Positions 32,008 through 41,470 of a DNA stretch of 64,000 nucleotides are shown piece after piece. Origin of the DNA: an uncultured Eubacteriales bacterium (GTDB lineage Bacteria; Bacillota; Clostridia; Oscillospirales; Acutalibacteraceae); contig OMYH01000001.1 of assembly GCA_900315255.1 (NCBI GenBank), positions 1 through 64,000 of the forward strand, written 5' to 3'. The position numbers and the translations under genes were made by a program. The notes beneath the pieces are model-generated. The model ran no database searches and was not told the DNA's origin. It saw only the letters and a program-made list of their open reading frames with translations. Position 1 is the first letter of the stretch. Every line of letters begins with the position of its first letter.

Positions 32008-33457
32008 AACATTCAGAACTAAGCTGCTGCTGTATTTCATGTTTTTTGCAGCAATGATCTTTTCTGTTCTGTGGCTGCTCCAGACCGTTTTTTTACAGAG
32101 CTTTTACAATAAAATGCTGATCGAAAACACAAAAAAAGCCGCCCGTATGATAACGGAAAACAGCGGCAGTGAAAACGTTACGAACATTATTGATTCGGCG
32201 TCTTTACATAATTCGATACTGGTTTATGTTACCGATCAAAGCGGAAACGTCCTGTATTATTCCGACGAATACAAGGGCGCGCATCAAAGAAATCGTATGG
32301 GCAAGGATAATAACAGCGGCGGCTTTACCGATAAAAGCATGGTGAAAAGCAAGCCCAATGACATCTCCGGGAATCTTCCCGAAGGATACGAGGAATTTCT
32401 TGCTGCGCTGAAGCAAAGCGATGAAGCCACGATAGAATACAGTACCGACCACATTTATGTTTACGGTACATATATTGATTATTACGGCTCGGACGAAAGG
32501 TCGGTGCTTTATGTGAGCACGACGCTTGATCCGGTTGGCTCTGCTGTTTCCATAATACGATTTCAGCTCGTTTGGGTAACAATGCTTTCGCTGATAGTCG
32601 GTTTCATACTCGCTTGGTTTATTGCACGAAGCTTTGGCAAACCGGTAGCACAGCTGTCAGAAAAAGCAAACCGTCTTGGTCAGCAGGATTATCCAAAGGA
32701 TTTTCAGGAGGGCTTCTGTTCCGAGCTTGACGACCTCAGCCGAAAGCTTGACAACACCTCCGACAAGCTGATCGAAGCGCGCGCATTCCAGACAGAGCTG
32801 CTTGCTAATGTTTCCCATGATCTGCGGACGCCGCTCACAATGATCAGAGGCTATGCCGAGCTAATACCCGATACCTCATGGAACGATGAGGAGCAGTGCA
32901 GAGCAGATGTTGCGGTTATTGTCAGAGAAACTGACAGGCTGACGGCACTTGTAAATGAGATACTCGAATACTCCGAATTGAAGATGAGCGACGATCCCCG
33001 GGAACTGACAAAAGTCGATCTCAGCGGATTGTGCGAAAGGGTATGCAGCAGCTTTGACGCACTTTACAAGGGCAAGGACGAGAGTATTGAAAAACAAATT
33101 GAAAGCGGAATATTTGTTAACGGTATTGCCGGCAGGTTAGAACGTGCAGTTTATAATCTTATCGACAATGCATTCCGTCATACGGACAACAGCCGCAGAG
33201 TGACCGTTAGACTTACGTCGGCAGAAGATAAAGCAAAAATCGAGGTGATTGATTACGGCAGCGGTATTCCGGAAACGGAGCTTGAAAATATCTGGGACAG
33301 ATACTACACCTTCCGTCAAAGGAAGGGCAGGGGTGTTTCGGGTCTGGGGCTTGCAATAGTAAAGCAGACCACAGACATACACGGCGGAAAATGCTATGCA
33401 AGCAGTGAAATGGGAAAAGGCAGCACGTTTGTCATTGAGCTTGATAAATGTCAATGA
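31991..33457 (+). CDS. Membrane sensor histidine kinase
   Basis: 488 residues from TTG 31991 with GAGGGGTGGG upstream, inside the end of the regulator gene. Membrane segments near residues 12-33 and 183-207 enclose an extracellular sensor of about 150 residues without a named fold. HAMP follows (about 208-260), then HisKA with phospho-accepting His276 in NVSHDLRTPLTMIRGYAELI, and HATPase_c with the N box NLIDNAFRHTDN, G1 DYGSGIP and G2 GVSGLGLAIVKQ. It phosphorylates the regulator encoded just upstream. The signal is unknown. A MITE copy begins 22 bp after the stop. Confidence 0.95.
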   Translation: MKKKPKTFRTKLLLYFMFFAAMIFSVLWLLQTVFLQSFYNKMLIENTKKAARMITENSGSENVTNIIDSASLHNSILVYVTDQSGNVLYYSDEYKGAHQRNRMGKDNNSGGFTDKSMVKSKPNDISGNLPEGYEEFLAALKQSDEATIEYSTDHIYVYGTYIDYYGSDERSVLYVSTTLDPVGSAVSIIRFQLVWVTMLSLIVGFILAWFIARSFGKPVAQLSEKANRLGQQDYPKDFQEGFCSELDDLSRKLDNTSDKLIEARAFQTELLANVSHDLRTPLTMIRGYAELIPDTSWNDEEQCRADVAVIVRETDRLTALVNEILEYSELKMSDDPRELTKVDLSGLCERVCSSFDALYKGKDESIEKQIESGIFVNGIAGRLERAVYNLIDNAFRHTDNSRRVTVRLTSAEDKAKIEVIDYGSGIPETELENIWDRYYTFRQRKGRGVSGLGLAIVKQTTDIHGGKCYASSEMGKGSTFVIELDKCQ

Positions 33458-33478
33458 TATGATGAATAATGCAAAGTC

Positions 33479-33660
33479 GAGGGAACCACTGATTAAATCA
33501 CGTCCTTCGGACTGAGCACCAAATTTGCTTGCATCTTTTTGTCAAATTGCACTCAAAATCCTTGAAATACGTCAGTATTATTCCTGCGGATTTTTCGCAC
33601 AATTTGCCTAAAAATCTGACGGCGCAACTTCGGCACTCGATTAAATCAGTGTCTCCCTAG
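33479..33660 (-). mobile_element. MITE-like element, copy 2 (reverse orientation)
   Basis: About 182 bp. Left end GGGAACCACTGATTAAATCA and right end ATTAAATCAGTGTCTCCCTA are the family ends, with outer bases changed. It carries the same internal blocks as copies 1 and 3 in reverse, plus about 25 extra bases near the middle (around TTTTTGTCAAATTGCACTC). Follows the histidine kinase gene. Confidence 0.85.
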
Positions 33661-33784
33661 TACAATCGGAAAGCTCTTGTTTCTGCTGCGCTTGCTGATG
33701 GTAGATATTATGAGGCAACAGACTAAACTATTTTGATTTTTGAAAGGTGGGTAATAAGTTTTTATATATTACTGTATAAAATTC

Positions 33785-33813
33785 TTGTCTGATTCCAATA
33801 AACATGGTATAAT
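33785..33813 (+). promoter_or_regulatory. Promoter of the glycerol-3-phosphate oxidation operon
   Basis: -35 TTGTCT (33785-33790), 17-bp spacer, -10 TATAAT (33808-33813), then a GC-containing leader and CAGGAGGAA before ATG 33876. Confidence 0.65.
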
Positions 33814-33875
33814 ATAGCTAAAACAATCCGCTCTATTACGGAGGCGGGAAAAAAGGTACAGACAGGAGGAATTAG

Positions 33876-35273
33876 ATGAAAAAAAGGACATATGACGCTG
33901 TTGTCATCGGCGCGGGCGTGATCGGCTGTGCTGCCGCAAGAGAGCTTTCACGATATGAGCTTAACGTTGCCGTGCTGGAGAAGGAGAGCGACGTCTGTGA
34001 GGGTACGAGCAAAGCAAACAGCGCAATAATCCACGCAGGGTTCGACGCCATGCCGGGCACAATGAAAGCACGATTCAACGTCGAAGGCAACAGACTTATG
34101 GACAGTGTTTCCAAGGAGCTTGATATTCCTTTCAGGCGAAACGGCGCAATGGTCGTCTGTATGCAGGAAAGCGATATGCCGCAGCTTCAAAAGCTTTATG
34201 ACAGAGGTATCGCAAACGGTGTTGAGGGACTCAGCATTTTATCGGGAGATAAGGCGCGGGAGATGGAGCCGTCACTCGCAAAAGATGTTTATGCGGTACT
34301 TTATGCGCCGTCCTCGGGCATTGTATGCCCGTTTGAGATGACGATCGCTTATGCAGAGAATGCGTGTGAAAACGGTGTTGATTTCAGCTTTTTAACGGAA
34401 GTCACTTCAATATCACACTGTGACGACGGTTTTGTGATCAACACGACTAATGGTGAATATTGCGCAAAGATCGTTGTAAACTGTGCAGGTGTTTATGCCG
34501 ATAAGGTTCACGCAATGCAGGGAACACCAGACTTTTCGATCAGGGCACGAAAGGGCGAGTATATGCTGCTTGATAAGAGCGCAGGTTCGCTTGTGTCGAG
34601 TACGATCTTTCAGGCGCCCACAAAAATGGGTAAGGGCGTACTTGTTTCGCCTACTGTTCACGGTAATCTGATCGTCGGACCGACTGCCGAGGATATCGAC
34701 GATAAAGAGGACGTTTCCACAACGCAAGGAGGACTTTCGACCGTCAGGACAGTTTCGGCAAATTCCGTTTCAGACATTCCGTACGGCAAGGTGATAACGT
34801 CGTTTTCGGGACTTCGTGCAACCGCCGACACGGGCGATTTTATAATCGGGGATCACAGCGGGTTCATTGATGCTGCGGGGATAGAATCTCCCGGTCTCAG
34901 CAGTGCGCCTGCAATCGCTCTGTATATCGCACAGCTTGTGTGTTCAAGGCTTTCGCCGAGAAAGAAAGATAATTTCAAAGCGCAGCGGCGCGGGATACCA
35001 AAACTTGCGCAGCTTGACAAAGAGGAGCGTGCGAAGCTTATTGAAGAAAGACCCGACTACGGGCAGATAGTCTGCCGCTGTGAGCAGATAAGCGAGGGTG
35101 AGATAATCGACAGCATTCGCCGTCCCCTCGGCGCAACAACGCTCGACGGCGTCAAGCGCAGAGTCAGGGCAGGCATGGGCAGATGTCAGGCGGGGTTCTG
35201 CAGTCCGAGAGTCATTGAGCTTCTGGCAAGAGAACTGAATATTCAGCCTTGGGAGGTGAAGAAGAATGGATAA
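33876..35273 (+). CDS. FAD-dependent glycerol-3-phosphate dehydrogenase-like oxidoreductase with BFD domain
   Basis: 465 residues. The likely role is oxidation of glycerol 3-phosphate to dihydroxyacetone phosphate. FAD-binding fold at the N terminus (AVVIGAGVIGCAAARELSRY, then EKESDVCEGTSKANSAIIHA), a DAO/GlpA-type body (FRRNGAMVV, APSSGIVCPFEMTIAYAENA, GLRATADTGDFIIG), and a C-terminal [2Fe-2S] BFD-type domain with four Cys (IVCRCEQISEGEI and GRCQAGFC). Overlaps the next gene by 8 bp. The fused BFD domain and the two following genes match a known clostridial three-gene set. L-2-hydroxyglutarate-type oxidation is a less likely alternative. Confidence 0.88.
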   Translation: MKKRTYDAVVIGAGVIGCAAARELSRYELNVAVLEKESDVCEGTSKANSAIIHAGFDAMPGTMKARFNVEGNRLMDSVSKELDIPFRRNGAMVVCMQESDMPQLQKLYDRGIANGVEGLSILSGDKAREMEPSLAKDVYAVLYAPSSGIVCPFEMTIAYAENACENGVDFSFLTEVTSISHCDDGFVINTTNGEYCAKIVVNCAGVYADKVHAMQGTPDFSIRARKGEYMLLDKSAGSLVSSTIFQAPTKMGKGVLVSPTVHGNLIVGPTAEDIDDKEDVSTTQGGLSTVRTVSANSVSDIPYGKVITSFSGLRATADTGDFIIGDHSGFIDAAGIESPGLSSAPAIALYIAQLVCSRLSPRKKDNFKAQRRGIPKLAQLDKEERAKLIEERPDYGQIVCRCEQISEGEIIDSIRRPLGATTLDGVKRRVRAGMGRCQAGFCSPRVIELLARELNIQPWEVKKNG

Positions 35274-36531
35274 GCATTCACTTGTTGTGATCGGAGGAGG
35301 TCCTGCCGGTATGGCGGCGGCGATTGCTGCAAAAAAGGACGGTATTGATGATATAGTTATCTATGAGCGTGACGCTCAGCTCGGAGGCATTCTCAATCAG
35401 TGCATACACAACGGATTCGGACTGCACACGTTTAAAGAGGAGTTGACAGGACCCGAGTATGCCGAAAGGTTCAGCAAACAGGTCATTTCCCTCGGCATAA
35501 AATACGAAACGGGCAGTATGGTGCTGTCGATAAGCCGTGACAAGGAAATTACCGTTGTCAGCCGTGAAAACGGTCTGCGTACCGTTCAGGCGGACGCTGT
35601 CGTGCTTGCAATGGGCTGTCGTGAAAGACCTCGGGGCGCACTGAATATCCCCGGAACAAGACCGCAGGGCATATATACGGCAGGCACGGCACAGAAGCTT
35701 GTCAACTGTGAGGGCTGGGTGCCGGGTCGTGAGATCGTAATACTCGGCTCGGGCGATATCGGGCTTATCATGGCACGCAGAATGACTCTCGAGGGAGTGC
35801 GCGTAAAGCTTGTGGCGGAGCTTATGCCGTATTCAGGCGGATTAAAGAGGAACATAGTACAGTGTCTTGACGATTACGGTATTCCTCTCAGACTCAGTCA
35901 CACCGTGATCGATGTAAAGGGTAAACGCAAGCTTGAAGGTGTGACGATCGCCGAGGTTGACTCAGGCGGCAAGCCTATACAGGGTACGGAGGAATATTAT
36001 CCATGCGACACTCTTCTGCTTTCATGCGGACTAATTCCCGAAAACGAGCTTACTCTCGGTGCGGGAGTCACAATAAATTCTGTCACAAACGGTCCGTTTG
36101 TCGATGATACGCTCCAGACTGACGTTCCGGGTATATTCGCCTGCGGCAACGTGCTGCACGTTCACGATCTTGTGGACTTCGTTTCGGAGGAATCGGGCCG
36201 CGCCGGTCATAATGCCGCTGATTATATCAAAAACAACGGCTGCAAAGCTAATTCAGCTAAGATCGTTACTGTCTGCGTCGGTAACGGAGTGAGATATACT
36301 GTTCCCTCAACAATAGACGTCGGCAATGCCTCTGAAAATATACACCTGCGTTTCCGAGTGAGGGGAGTATATAAGGGCAGTGCGATCGTTGTGAGATCGG
36401 GAGAACACGAGCTTCTCAGAAAGAAGAAAAAAATTATGGTACCGAGCGAGATGGAGGACGTCATAATAAAGCCCGGACTGCTTGAAGACGTATCAGAAAT
36501 ATCGGTAGCGATAGAGGAGGGTACTGTATGA
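35266..36531 (+). CDS. FAD/NAD(P)-binding pyridine nucleotide-disulfide oxidoreductase, GlpB-like partner
   Basis: 421 residues. Two nucleotide-binding folds: FAD motif VVIGGGPAGMAAAIAAKKDG at residues about 7-26 and NAD motif IVILGSGDIGLIMARRMTLE near 162. LAMGCRERPRGALNIPGTRP and CGNVLHVHDLVDFVSEES are typical of the NAD(FAD)-dependent dehydrogenase placed between the GlpA-like and DUF1667 proteins. It probably passes electrons from the GlpA-like subunit to an acceptor. Overlaps both neighbours (8 bp and 4 bp), showing a tight operon. Confidence 0.88.
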   Translation: MDKHSLVVIGGGPAGMAAAIAAKKDGIDDIVIYERDAQLGGILNQCIHNGFGLHTFKEELTGPEYAERFSKQVISLGIKYETGSMVLSISRDKEITVVSRENGLRTVQADAVVLAMGCRERPRGALNIPGTRPQGIYTAGTAQKLVNCEGWVPGREIVILGSGDIGLIMARRMTLEGVRVKLVAELMPYSGGLKRNIVQCLDDYGIPLRLSHTVIDVKGKRKLEGVTIAEVDSGGKPIQGTEEYYPCDTLLLSCGLIPENELTLGAGVTINSVTNGPFVDDTLQTDVPGIFACGNVLHVHDLVDFVSEESGRAGHNAADYIKNNGCKANSAKIVTVCVGNGVRYTVPSTIDVGNASENIHLRFRVRGVYKGSAIVVRSGEHELLRKKKKIMVPSEMEDVIIKPGLLEDVSEISVAIEEGTV

Positions 36532-36878
36532 TAAGAAATATGATCTGTATAGGTTGCCCGATGGGCTGCGATCTGACCGTAGAAGTTGAGAGCGGCCGAG
36601 CGGTGTCGGTTTCAGGCAACAGCTGCGCCGTGGGCAAAAGATATGCCGAAACAGAGGTTTCTTCACCGACAAGAATGGTAACCTCAACGGCGAAAACCGC
36701 AGACGGAAAGCCTGTTCCCGTTAAAACACGCATACCTGTCCCGAAAGACAAGATTTTCGATGTGATCGCAGCGATAAAAAGTGTGATCGTTACGCTTCCT
36801 GTATCTGTCGGAGATGTGGTGATCGAAAATGCCGCAGGAACGGGAGTTGAGATAGTAGCAACGGCGAGCTTCTCCTGA
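36528..36878 (+). CDS. DUF1667 domain protein (third gene of the glycerol oxidation operon)
   Basis: 116 residues, starting in an ATGA overlap with the previous gene. The N-terminal Cys motif ICIGCPMGCDLTVEVE, then GNSCAVGKRYAETEVSSPTR and PVKTRIPVPKDKIFDVIAAI, is the DUF1667 pattern. The four Cys may bind an iron-sulfur cluster or zinc, fitting an electron-transfer subunit beside the two flavoproteins. Normal length. Ends the operon; no strong hairpin is seen right after it. Confidence 0.9.
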   Translation: MIRNMICIGCPMGCDLTVEVESGRAVSVSGNSCAVGKRYAETEVSSPTRMVTSTAKTADGKPVPVKTRIPVPKDKIFDVIAAIKSVIVTLPVSVGDVVIENAAGTGVEIVATASFS

Positions 36879-36981
36879 TGAAATGACAAGCTGTAATAAG
36901 CTGATCTGAAAATGATATTAAACGCAATATCACAATTGTACAACAATCGACGTTAGTTTCATAAAAAGAAAAAATCTCTCC

Positions 36982-37010
36982 TTGATTTATTCAGACTTCT
37001 ATATTATAAT
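36982..37010 (+). promoter_or_regulatory. Promoter of the 37149 lipoprotein gene
   Basis: -35 TTGATT (36982-36987), 17-bp spacer, -10 TATAAT (37005-37010), leaving a leader of about 130 nt. Confidence 0.65.
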
Positions 37011-37100
37011 ACAAATAGCATAATATTACATAGCGAATCGTTATTTTATAACCTATGTATTTTTGCATACATTGTACAGAATACGCTAAAAGACAGATTG

Positions 37101-37124
37101 TCTGATGCATTATCTGATGTATTA
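37101..37124 (+). repeat. Two tandem 12-bp units in the lipoprotein leader
   Basis: TCTGATGCATTA followed directly by TCTGATGTATTA, one mismatch, about 25 bp before the start codon. Could be a regulator site or a chance slippage product. Confidence 0.6.
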
Positions 37125-37148
37125 TACAAAGGGGAGGAGGTGGAAAAT

Positions 37149-37637
37149 ATGAAAAAATTGTCTTCGCTGATAAAAGCTGTTTTGTGTATGGCTGTCGCAG
37201 CAGCTGTGATTCTGAGCTTTGCCGCGTGTGATCTTTCAAAAGAAACTGCAACTGCCGATTCTTTTAAAACTGCTGCCGAGGATCTCGGATTGACTGTTGA
37301 GGATACGACGGGACAGTATGCAGGATACGAATTTCTGACAAGCTGTACAACGGCAGGTTCGATTTCGGGTGAAAATGTAGAGTGGTCAGTTGACTTCATG
37401 GTGCTTGACTCCGAAGCGAATGCTCAGAGTTCGTTTGAAACAAACAAAGATACATTTGAAAGTGTGTCAGGAGGTGCAACGACAGAGGTTAACGGCACAA
37501 ATTATTCAAGCTATACAAAGAATGCAGACGGGAAATATATGTATGTTTGCCGTGTAGATAATACTCTGGTATATGCAAATGTTGATTCGGAGTATAAGGA
37601 TGCTGCAATTGCACTGATTCAGGCAATAGGATATTAA
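37149..37637 (+). CDS. Small lipoprotein, unknown function
   Basis: 162 residues from ATG 37149, eight bases after GGAGGAGG; the longer frame from 37098 lacks a ribosome binding site. Signal peptide with lipobox FAAC (Cys near residue 27). The mature part is acidic, about 135 residues of alternating helix and strand (SFKTAAEDLGLTVEDTTGQY, VEWSVDFMVLDSEANAQSSF, YMYVCRVDNTLVYANVDSEY). It has the look of a small extracellular sensing or binding domain. No family recognised. Confidence 0.8.
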   Translation: MKKLSSLIKAVLCMAVAAAVILSFAACDLSKETATADSFKTAAEDLGLTVEDTTGQYAGYEFLTSCTTAGSISGENVEWSVDFMVLDSEANAQSSFETNKDTFESVSGGATTEVNGTNYSSYTKNADGKYMYVCRVDNTLVYANVDSEYKDAAIALIQAIGY

Positions 37638-37661
37638 GGAATAATAAAAACTATAATTCAG

Positions 37662-37697
37662 AAAGGACAGCCGGTATGTGACTGTCCTTTTTGTTGA
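37662..37697 (+). terminator. Terminator of the 37149 lipoprotein gene
   Basis: AAAGGACAG and CTGTCCTTT arms followed by TTGTTG. Confidence 0.8.
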
Positions 37698-38089
37698 GTA
37701 ATTTCAACGGTGGCTGCGTAAACCATGTCACCGAAATAACTGCCGGTACATATCCCTGAAATATTCCGGGAGAAACAAAAGTCCGAAGATGAAAATTCAG
37801 ATGTTTTTGCAGCCGTTCATGAATGAGCGACTGCGATTTTTTTCTTAAAAACTGCTGAAAGGGTCATGCTCTTGCAGCAAGTTTTTAATCCGCAGCCGTT
37901 TGTCACTGCGAGAATATCGTATTTTAAAGGGTAATTCGCATAATAACCAAACGTTTTCGTGTATATTTACCTCAATTTGTAACATTTGTGGTTTGTTTTC
38001 AGAGCGTTTATATGATAAAATTGATATTGTCGAGAAAAATGTCTAATTGTGTACGCAGACTGACGTTTACTTTTATATAATTTGTTTTA
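37698..38089. other. Non-coding region before the opp operon
   Basis: About 390 bp with no supported ORF. It holds a weak CCCTGAAATATTCCGGG palindrome near 37751 and AT-rich tracts with possible -10 boxes (near 38075) whose -35 boxes are poor. No riboswitch or RNA family was recognised. Confidence 0.5.
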
Positions 38090-38246
38090 TTAAGGAGACA
38101 CTGATTAAATCGAGTGCCGAAGTTGCGCCGTCAGATTTTTAGGCAAATTGTGCGAAAAATCCGCAGGAATACTGACGTATTTCAAAAAGATGCAAGCAAA
38201 TTTGGTGCTCAGTCCGAAGGACGTGATTTAATCAGTGTCTCCTTAA
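38090..38246 (+). mobile_element. MITE-like element, copy 3 (most intact)
   Basis: 157 bp. The ends TTAAGGAGACACTGATTAAA and TTTAATCAGTGTCTCCTTAA are perfect inverted repeats of more than 20 bp, with TTAA at both edges. Internal sequence agrees closely with copy 1. It lies 155 bp before oppB and could shape opp expression by adding a hairpin or promoter elements. Confidence 0.9.
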
Positions 38247-38401
38247 TTATTCAGCTGATATTAAAAAGCTCCAACAAGCTTGCTTGATTGGAGTGAGCGA
38301 CGTTTGTTATATATGCTGACAACTCCAGGCGCTGCAAAAATATATGATGACATTTTGCCGCAGGCAGCGGCACTCGGAAAAACTAACATAAGGTTGGATG
38401 A

Positions 38402-39334
38402 ATGATGAATTCAAAAACAATGCTTTACATCGTAAAGCGTATCCTGCTCGCCATCTTCACCGTCTGGGTCGTTATCACCGTGACATTCTTTGTCATGCAC
38501 GCAGTACCCGGGGGACCGTTTGTCGGCGAGAAAGCGACAACTCCTGCCGTGCAGGCGGCGATGGAGGCGAAGTATGGACTGGACAAACCTCTTGCCGAGC
38601 AGTACTTCACATATCTTAAAGATATTATCACAAAGTTTGACTTCGGTCCTTCGCTCAAGCAGCGTGGACGAATGGTCATCGACATTATCGGAGACGGTAT
38701 GAAGACCTCCGCAAAGCTCGGCGTTATTGCCGCTGCTCTTTCTGCAGTGTTCGGGATCGTCCTCGGGGCAGTTGCGGCGCTTCGCCGTAACAAGCTGGTT
38801 GACCGTGTCATTATGGTCATCACAACAGCATTTGTTTCTATGCCCTCCTTTATCATGGGTTCGCTTCTGCTGGCGCTTTTTGCGATCAAGCTCAAGGTTC
38901 TTCCTGCTAACGGCTCTACGGCTGCAGGTCTTGTACTGCCGATAGTGACGCTTGCGCTGTATCCTATGGCATATATAACCAGACTGACACGTTCTTCAAT
39001 GCTTGACGTACTCGGTCAGGATTATATCCGCACAGCAAAGGCAAAGGGCGTTTCGGGTGCAAAGATCATCTTTGGTCATGCACTGAAAAACTCACTTATC
39101 CCGGTTCTTACATATCTCGGACCGATGCTTGCGTATATCGTAACCGGTTCGCTTGTCGTGGAGCAGATTTTTGCCGTGCCCGGGATCGGCAGAGCTTTTG
39201 TCAGCTCCATCACAAACCGTGACTACCCGATGATCATGGGTACGACGATCATTCTCGCCGCACTCATCGTTATTATGAACCTTGTGACAGATATCCTGTA
39301 CAAGGTCGTTGACCCAAGAATCACGTTGGAATAA
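38402..39334 (+). CDS. oppB: Oligopeptide ABC transporter permease OppB
   Basis: 310 residues, starting at ATG 38402. OppB and OppC form the membrane channel of the peptide importer. Six membrane segments and the binding-protein-dependent transport domain are visible: TVWVVITVTFFVMHAVPGGP near the N terminus, and the EAA loop DYIRTAKAKGVSGAKIIFGH that contacts the ATPases. The last part FAVPGIGRAFVSSITNRDYP is typical of the family. First gene of a five-gene operon with a MITE copy upstream. Confidence 0.95.
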   Translation: MMNSKTMLYIVKRILLAIFTVWVVITVTFFVMHAVPGGPFVGEKATTPAVQAAMEAKYGLDKPLAEQYFTYLKDIITKFDFGPSLKQRGRMVIDIIGDGMKTSAKLGVIAAALSAVFGIVLGAVAALRRNKLVDRVIMVITTAFVSMPSFIMGSLLLALFAIKLKVLPANGSTAAGLVLPIVTLALYPMAYITRLTRSSMLDVLGQDYIRTAKAKGVSGAKIIFGHALKNSLIPVLTYLGPMLAYIVTGSLVVEQIFAVPGIGRAFVSSITNRDYPMIMGTTIILAALIVIMNLVTDILYKVVDPRITLE

Positions 39335-39349
39335 GGAGGCAGCACCAAA

Positions 39350-40408
39350 ATGGAAAAGAAAAAATTCTCCTTCCACGTAGATCTCGAATCGTTCAATCCT
39401 GCGTCGGATAAGGAAAAAGAATACCTCGTACGTATGCGCCCGTCTACAACCTTCTTCAAGGACGGCGTTAAGCGGCTATACAAAAATAAGATAGCTTTTA
39501 TCAGCTTTATCGTGATAATTCTGATCACGCTGGCAAGTATTGTGATCCCGTTTTTCTGGCCGTACTCTTACGAAACACAGCTCGGCGTCACACCGGGCAG
39601 ACCTGTAGATTCATCGTTTAATAATCTTGCCCCGTTTGAATACGGAAGAACGGAACAAAAGCTGATTGAATCCGGAGAAACCGTTTTCCCGCATATCTTC
39701 GGAACGGACGCTGCAGGGCGTGACTATTTTATCCGTGTGGTTTACGGAACTCGTGTTTCACTTGCTGTCGGATTTTTTGCCAGCATTATCGTGCTGGTGA
39801 TCGGTACGATAATCGGTTCGGTTTCGGGATATTTCGGCGGCAAGGTCGATCTGATCATCATGAGAATTGTCGATATAATCTACTCTCTTCCCGATATGCT
39901 GATGGTAATACTGCTCTCAACAGTTCTCAAGCTAACGCTGACTCCTGTTATCGAAGGAACGGTTTTTCAATCGATCGGAGCAAACATAATCAGTCTGTTT
40001 ATTGTTTTTGCGCTGTTGTATTGGGTAAGTATGTCCCGACTGATAAGAGGTCAGATTCTCTCTCTTCGTGAGCAGGAATACGTCCTCTCTGCACAGGCAA
40101 CAGGCGCACGGGGCAGATGGATAATTACAAAACACCTGATCCCGAACTGTATCAGCGTTGTCATTATCTCGGCAGCGCTCCAGATACCCTCGGCGATCTT
40201 TACCGAAAGCTATCTTTCGTTCCTCGGACTTGGCGTAAATGCGCCGATGCCTTCGCTCGGTTCGCTTGCGTCTGACGCTCTCAACGGAATCACAAGCTAT
40301 ACATACCGCCTTGTCATTCCCGCCGTTGTTATTTCGCTTATCGTTTTAAGCCTTAATCTCTTCGGCGACGGTCTTCGTGACGCATTTGATCCGAAGCTCA
40401 ACGGTTAA
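39350..40408 (+). CDS. oppC: Oligopeptide ABC transporter permease OppC
   Basis: 352 residues, with AAGGAGG before ATG. Partner permease of OppB. A cytosolic N-terminal stretch precedes the first membrane segment (FISFIVIILITLASIVIPFF), then FGTDAAGRDYFIRVVYGTRV, the marker of OppC/DppC, five more membrane segments, and the EAA loop EYVLSAQATGARGRWIITKH. The C terminus ends NLFGDGLRDAFDPKLNG, as usual. Separated from oppB by 15 bp. Confidence 0.96.
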   Translation: MEKKKFSFHVDLESFNPASDKEKEYLVRMRPSTTFFKDGVKRLYKNKIAFISFIVIILITLASIVIPFFWPYSYETQLGVTPGRPVDSSFNNLAPFEYGRTEQKLIESGETVFPHIFGTDAAGRDYFIRVVYGTRVSLAVGFFASIIVLVIGTIIGSVSGYFGGKVDLIIMRIVDIIYSLPDMLMVILLSTVLKLTLTPVIEGTVFQSIGANIISLFIVFALLYWVSMSRLIRGQILSLREQEYVLSAQATGARGRWIITKHLIPNCISVVIISAALQIPSAIFTESYLSFLGLGVNAPMPSLGSLASDALNGITSYTYRLVIPAVVISLIVLSLNLFGDGLRDAFDPKLNG

Positions 40409-40426
40409 AAGGAGGAAACACGAACT

Positions 40427-41470
40427 ATGGCTTTACTTGAAGTGAAAAATCTTAAGACATCTTTCTTTACTGATGCAGGAGAGGTCAAGGCAGTTAATGA
40501 TGTATCATTTACTCTTGACCGCGGAAAGGTACTCGGTATCGTGGGCGAATCAGGCTCGGGCAAATCCGTTACCGCATACTCTGTTTTACAGATTCTTGCA
40601 GGTACGGGAAAGATCGTAGGCGGTTCGATCAAATTTGACGGTCAAGAGCTTGTCGGCGCAGGAGAAAAGGTAATGAAGAATATCCGGGGCAACAAGATCT
40701 CGATCATCTTCCAGGATCCAATGACCTCTCTCAATCCGACTTATACCATCGGCCATCAGCTGATGGAGGCGATCCTGCTGCACACAGACCGAAATCGTAA
40801 GCAGGCTTATGATCGTGCTGTCGAGATGCTCCGCTTGGTTAATGTAAATGAACCCGAACGCAGAATGAAGCAGTACCCATATGAATTTTCCGGAGGTATG
40901 CGCCAAAGAGTAATGATCGCAATGGCGCTTGCCTGCGAACCGGATATACTCATCGCCGATGAGCCGACAACGGCTCTCGACGTTACGATACAGGCACAGA
41001 TACTTGAACTGATGGGATCTCTCCAAAAAGAACTGGGTATGGCGATTATCATGATCACCCACGATCTCGGTGTCGTTGCACAGATCTGCGATGAGGTTAT
41101 TGTAATGTACGCAGGCTCTATTTGTGAGCAAGGGACAGCAGATGAAATATTCTATAATCCGTGCCACGAATACACAAAGGGTCTGCTTCGCTCGATCCCG
41201 TCGGCAGACACAGCAGGACGCAAGCTTCAGCCGATAACAGGCACGCCTATTGATTTGCTGAATATGCCGAAGGGCTGTCCGTTTGCTCCTCGCTGTAATT
41301 TTGCAATGAAGATATGCATTAACCATTGCGCAGAGCGTATGCTTATCAATAAGGACCATGCCGCAGCGTGTTGGATGAATGTAAAGCACGGAATCCAGAA
41401 CGGTGAGATAGAGATCGAATCAGAAGAAAGTACGGAAGAAAAGAAGGAAGGCGGTGAGAGCGTTGGCTGA
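40427..41470 (+). CDS. oppD: Oligopeptide ABC transporter ATP-binding protein OppD
   Basis: 347 residues, with AAAGGAGG upstream. One of two ATPases driving peptide import. Walker [14 protein letters not shown]-loop [12 protein letters not shown], signature FSGGMRQRV, Walker [13 protein letters not shown] and H-loop MITHDLGV are all intact. The C-terminal oligo_HPY region with the Cys cluster ([15 protein letters not shown], then AACW) would hold an iron-sulfur cluster as in dipeptide transporters. The acidic tail [17 protein letters not shown] overlaps the start of oppF. Confidence 0.96.
   Translation: MALLEVKNLKTSFFTDAGEVKAVNDVSFTLDRGKVLGIVGESGSGKSVTAYSVLQILAGTGKIVGGSIKFDGQELVGAGEKVMKNIRGNKISIIFQDPMTSLNPTYTIGHQLMEAILLHTDRNRKQAYDRAVEMLRLVNVNEPERRMKQYPYEFSGGMRQRVMIAMALACEPDILIADEPTTALDVTIQAQILELMGSLQKELGMAIIMITHDLGVVAQICDEVIVMYAGSICEQGTADEIFYNPCHEYTKGLLRSIPSADTAGRKLQPITGTPIDLLNMPKGCPFAPRCNFAMKICINHCAERMLINKDHAAACWMNVKHGIQNGEIEIESEESTEEKKEGGESVG

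Noticed and set aside
34000-36880. Glycerol-3-phosphate operon as a novel redox system
   Set aside because: GlpA-like, FAD/NAD oxidoreductase and DUF1667 genes in this order are a known clostridial arrangement.
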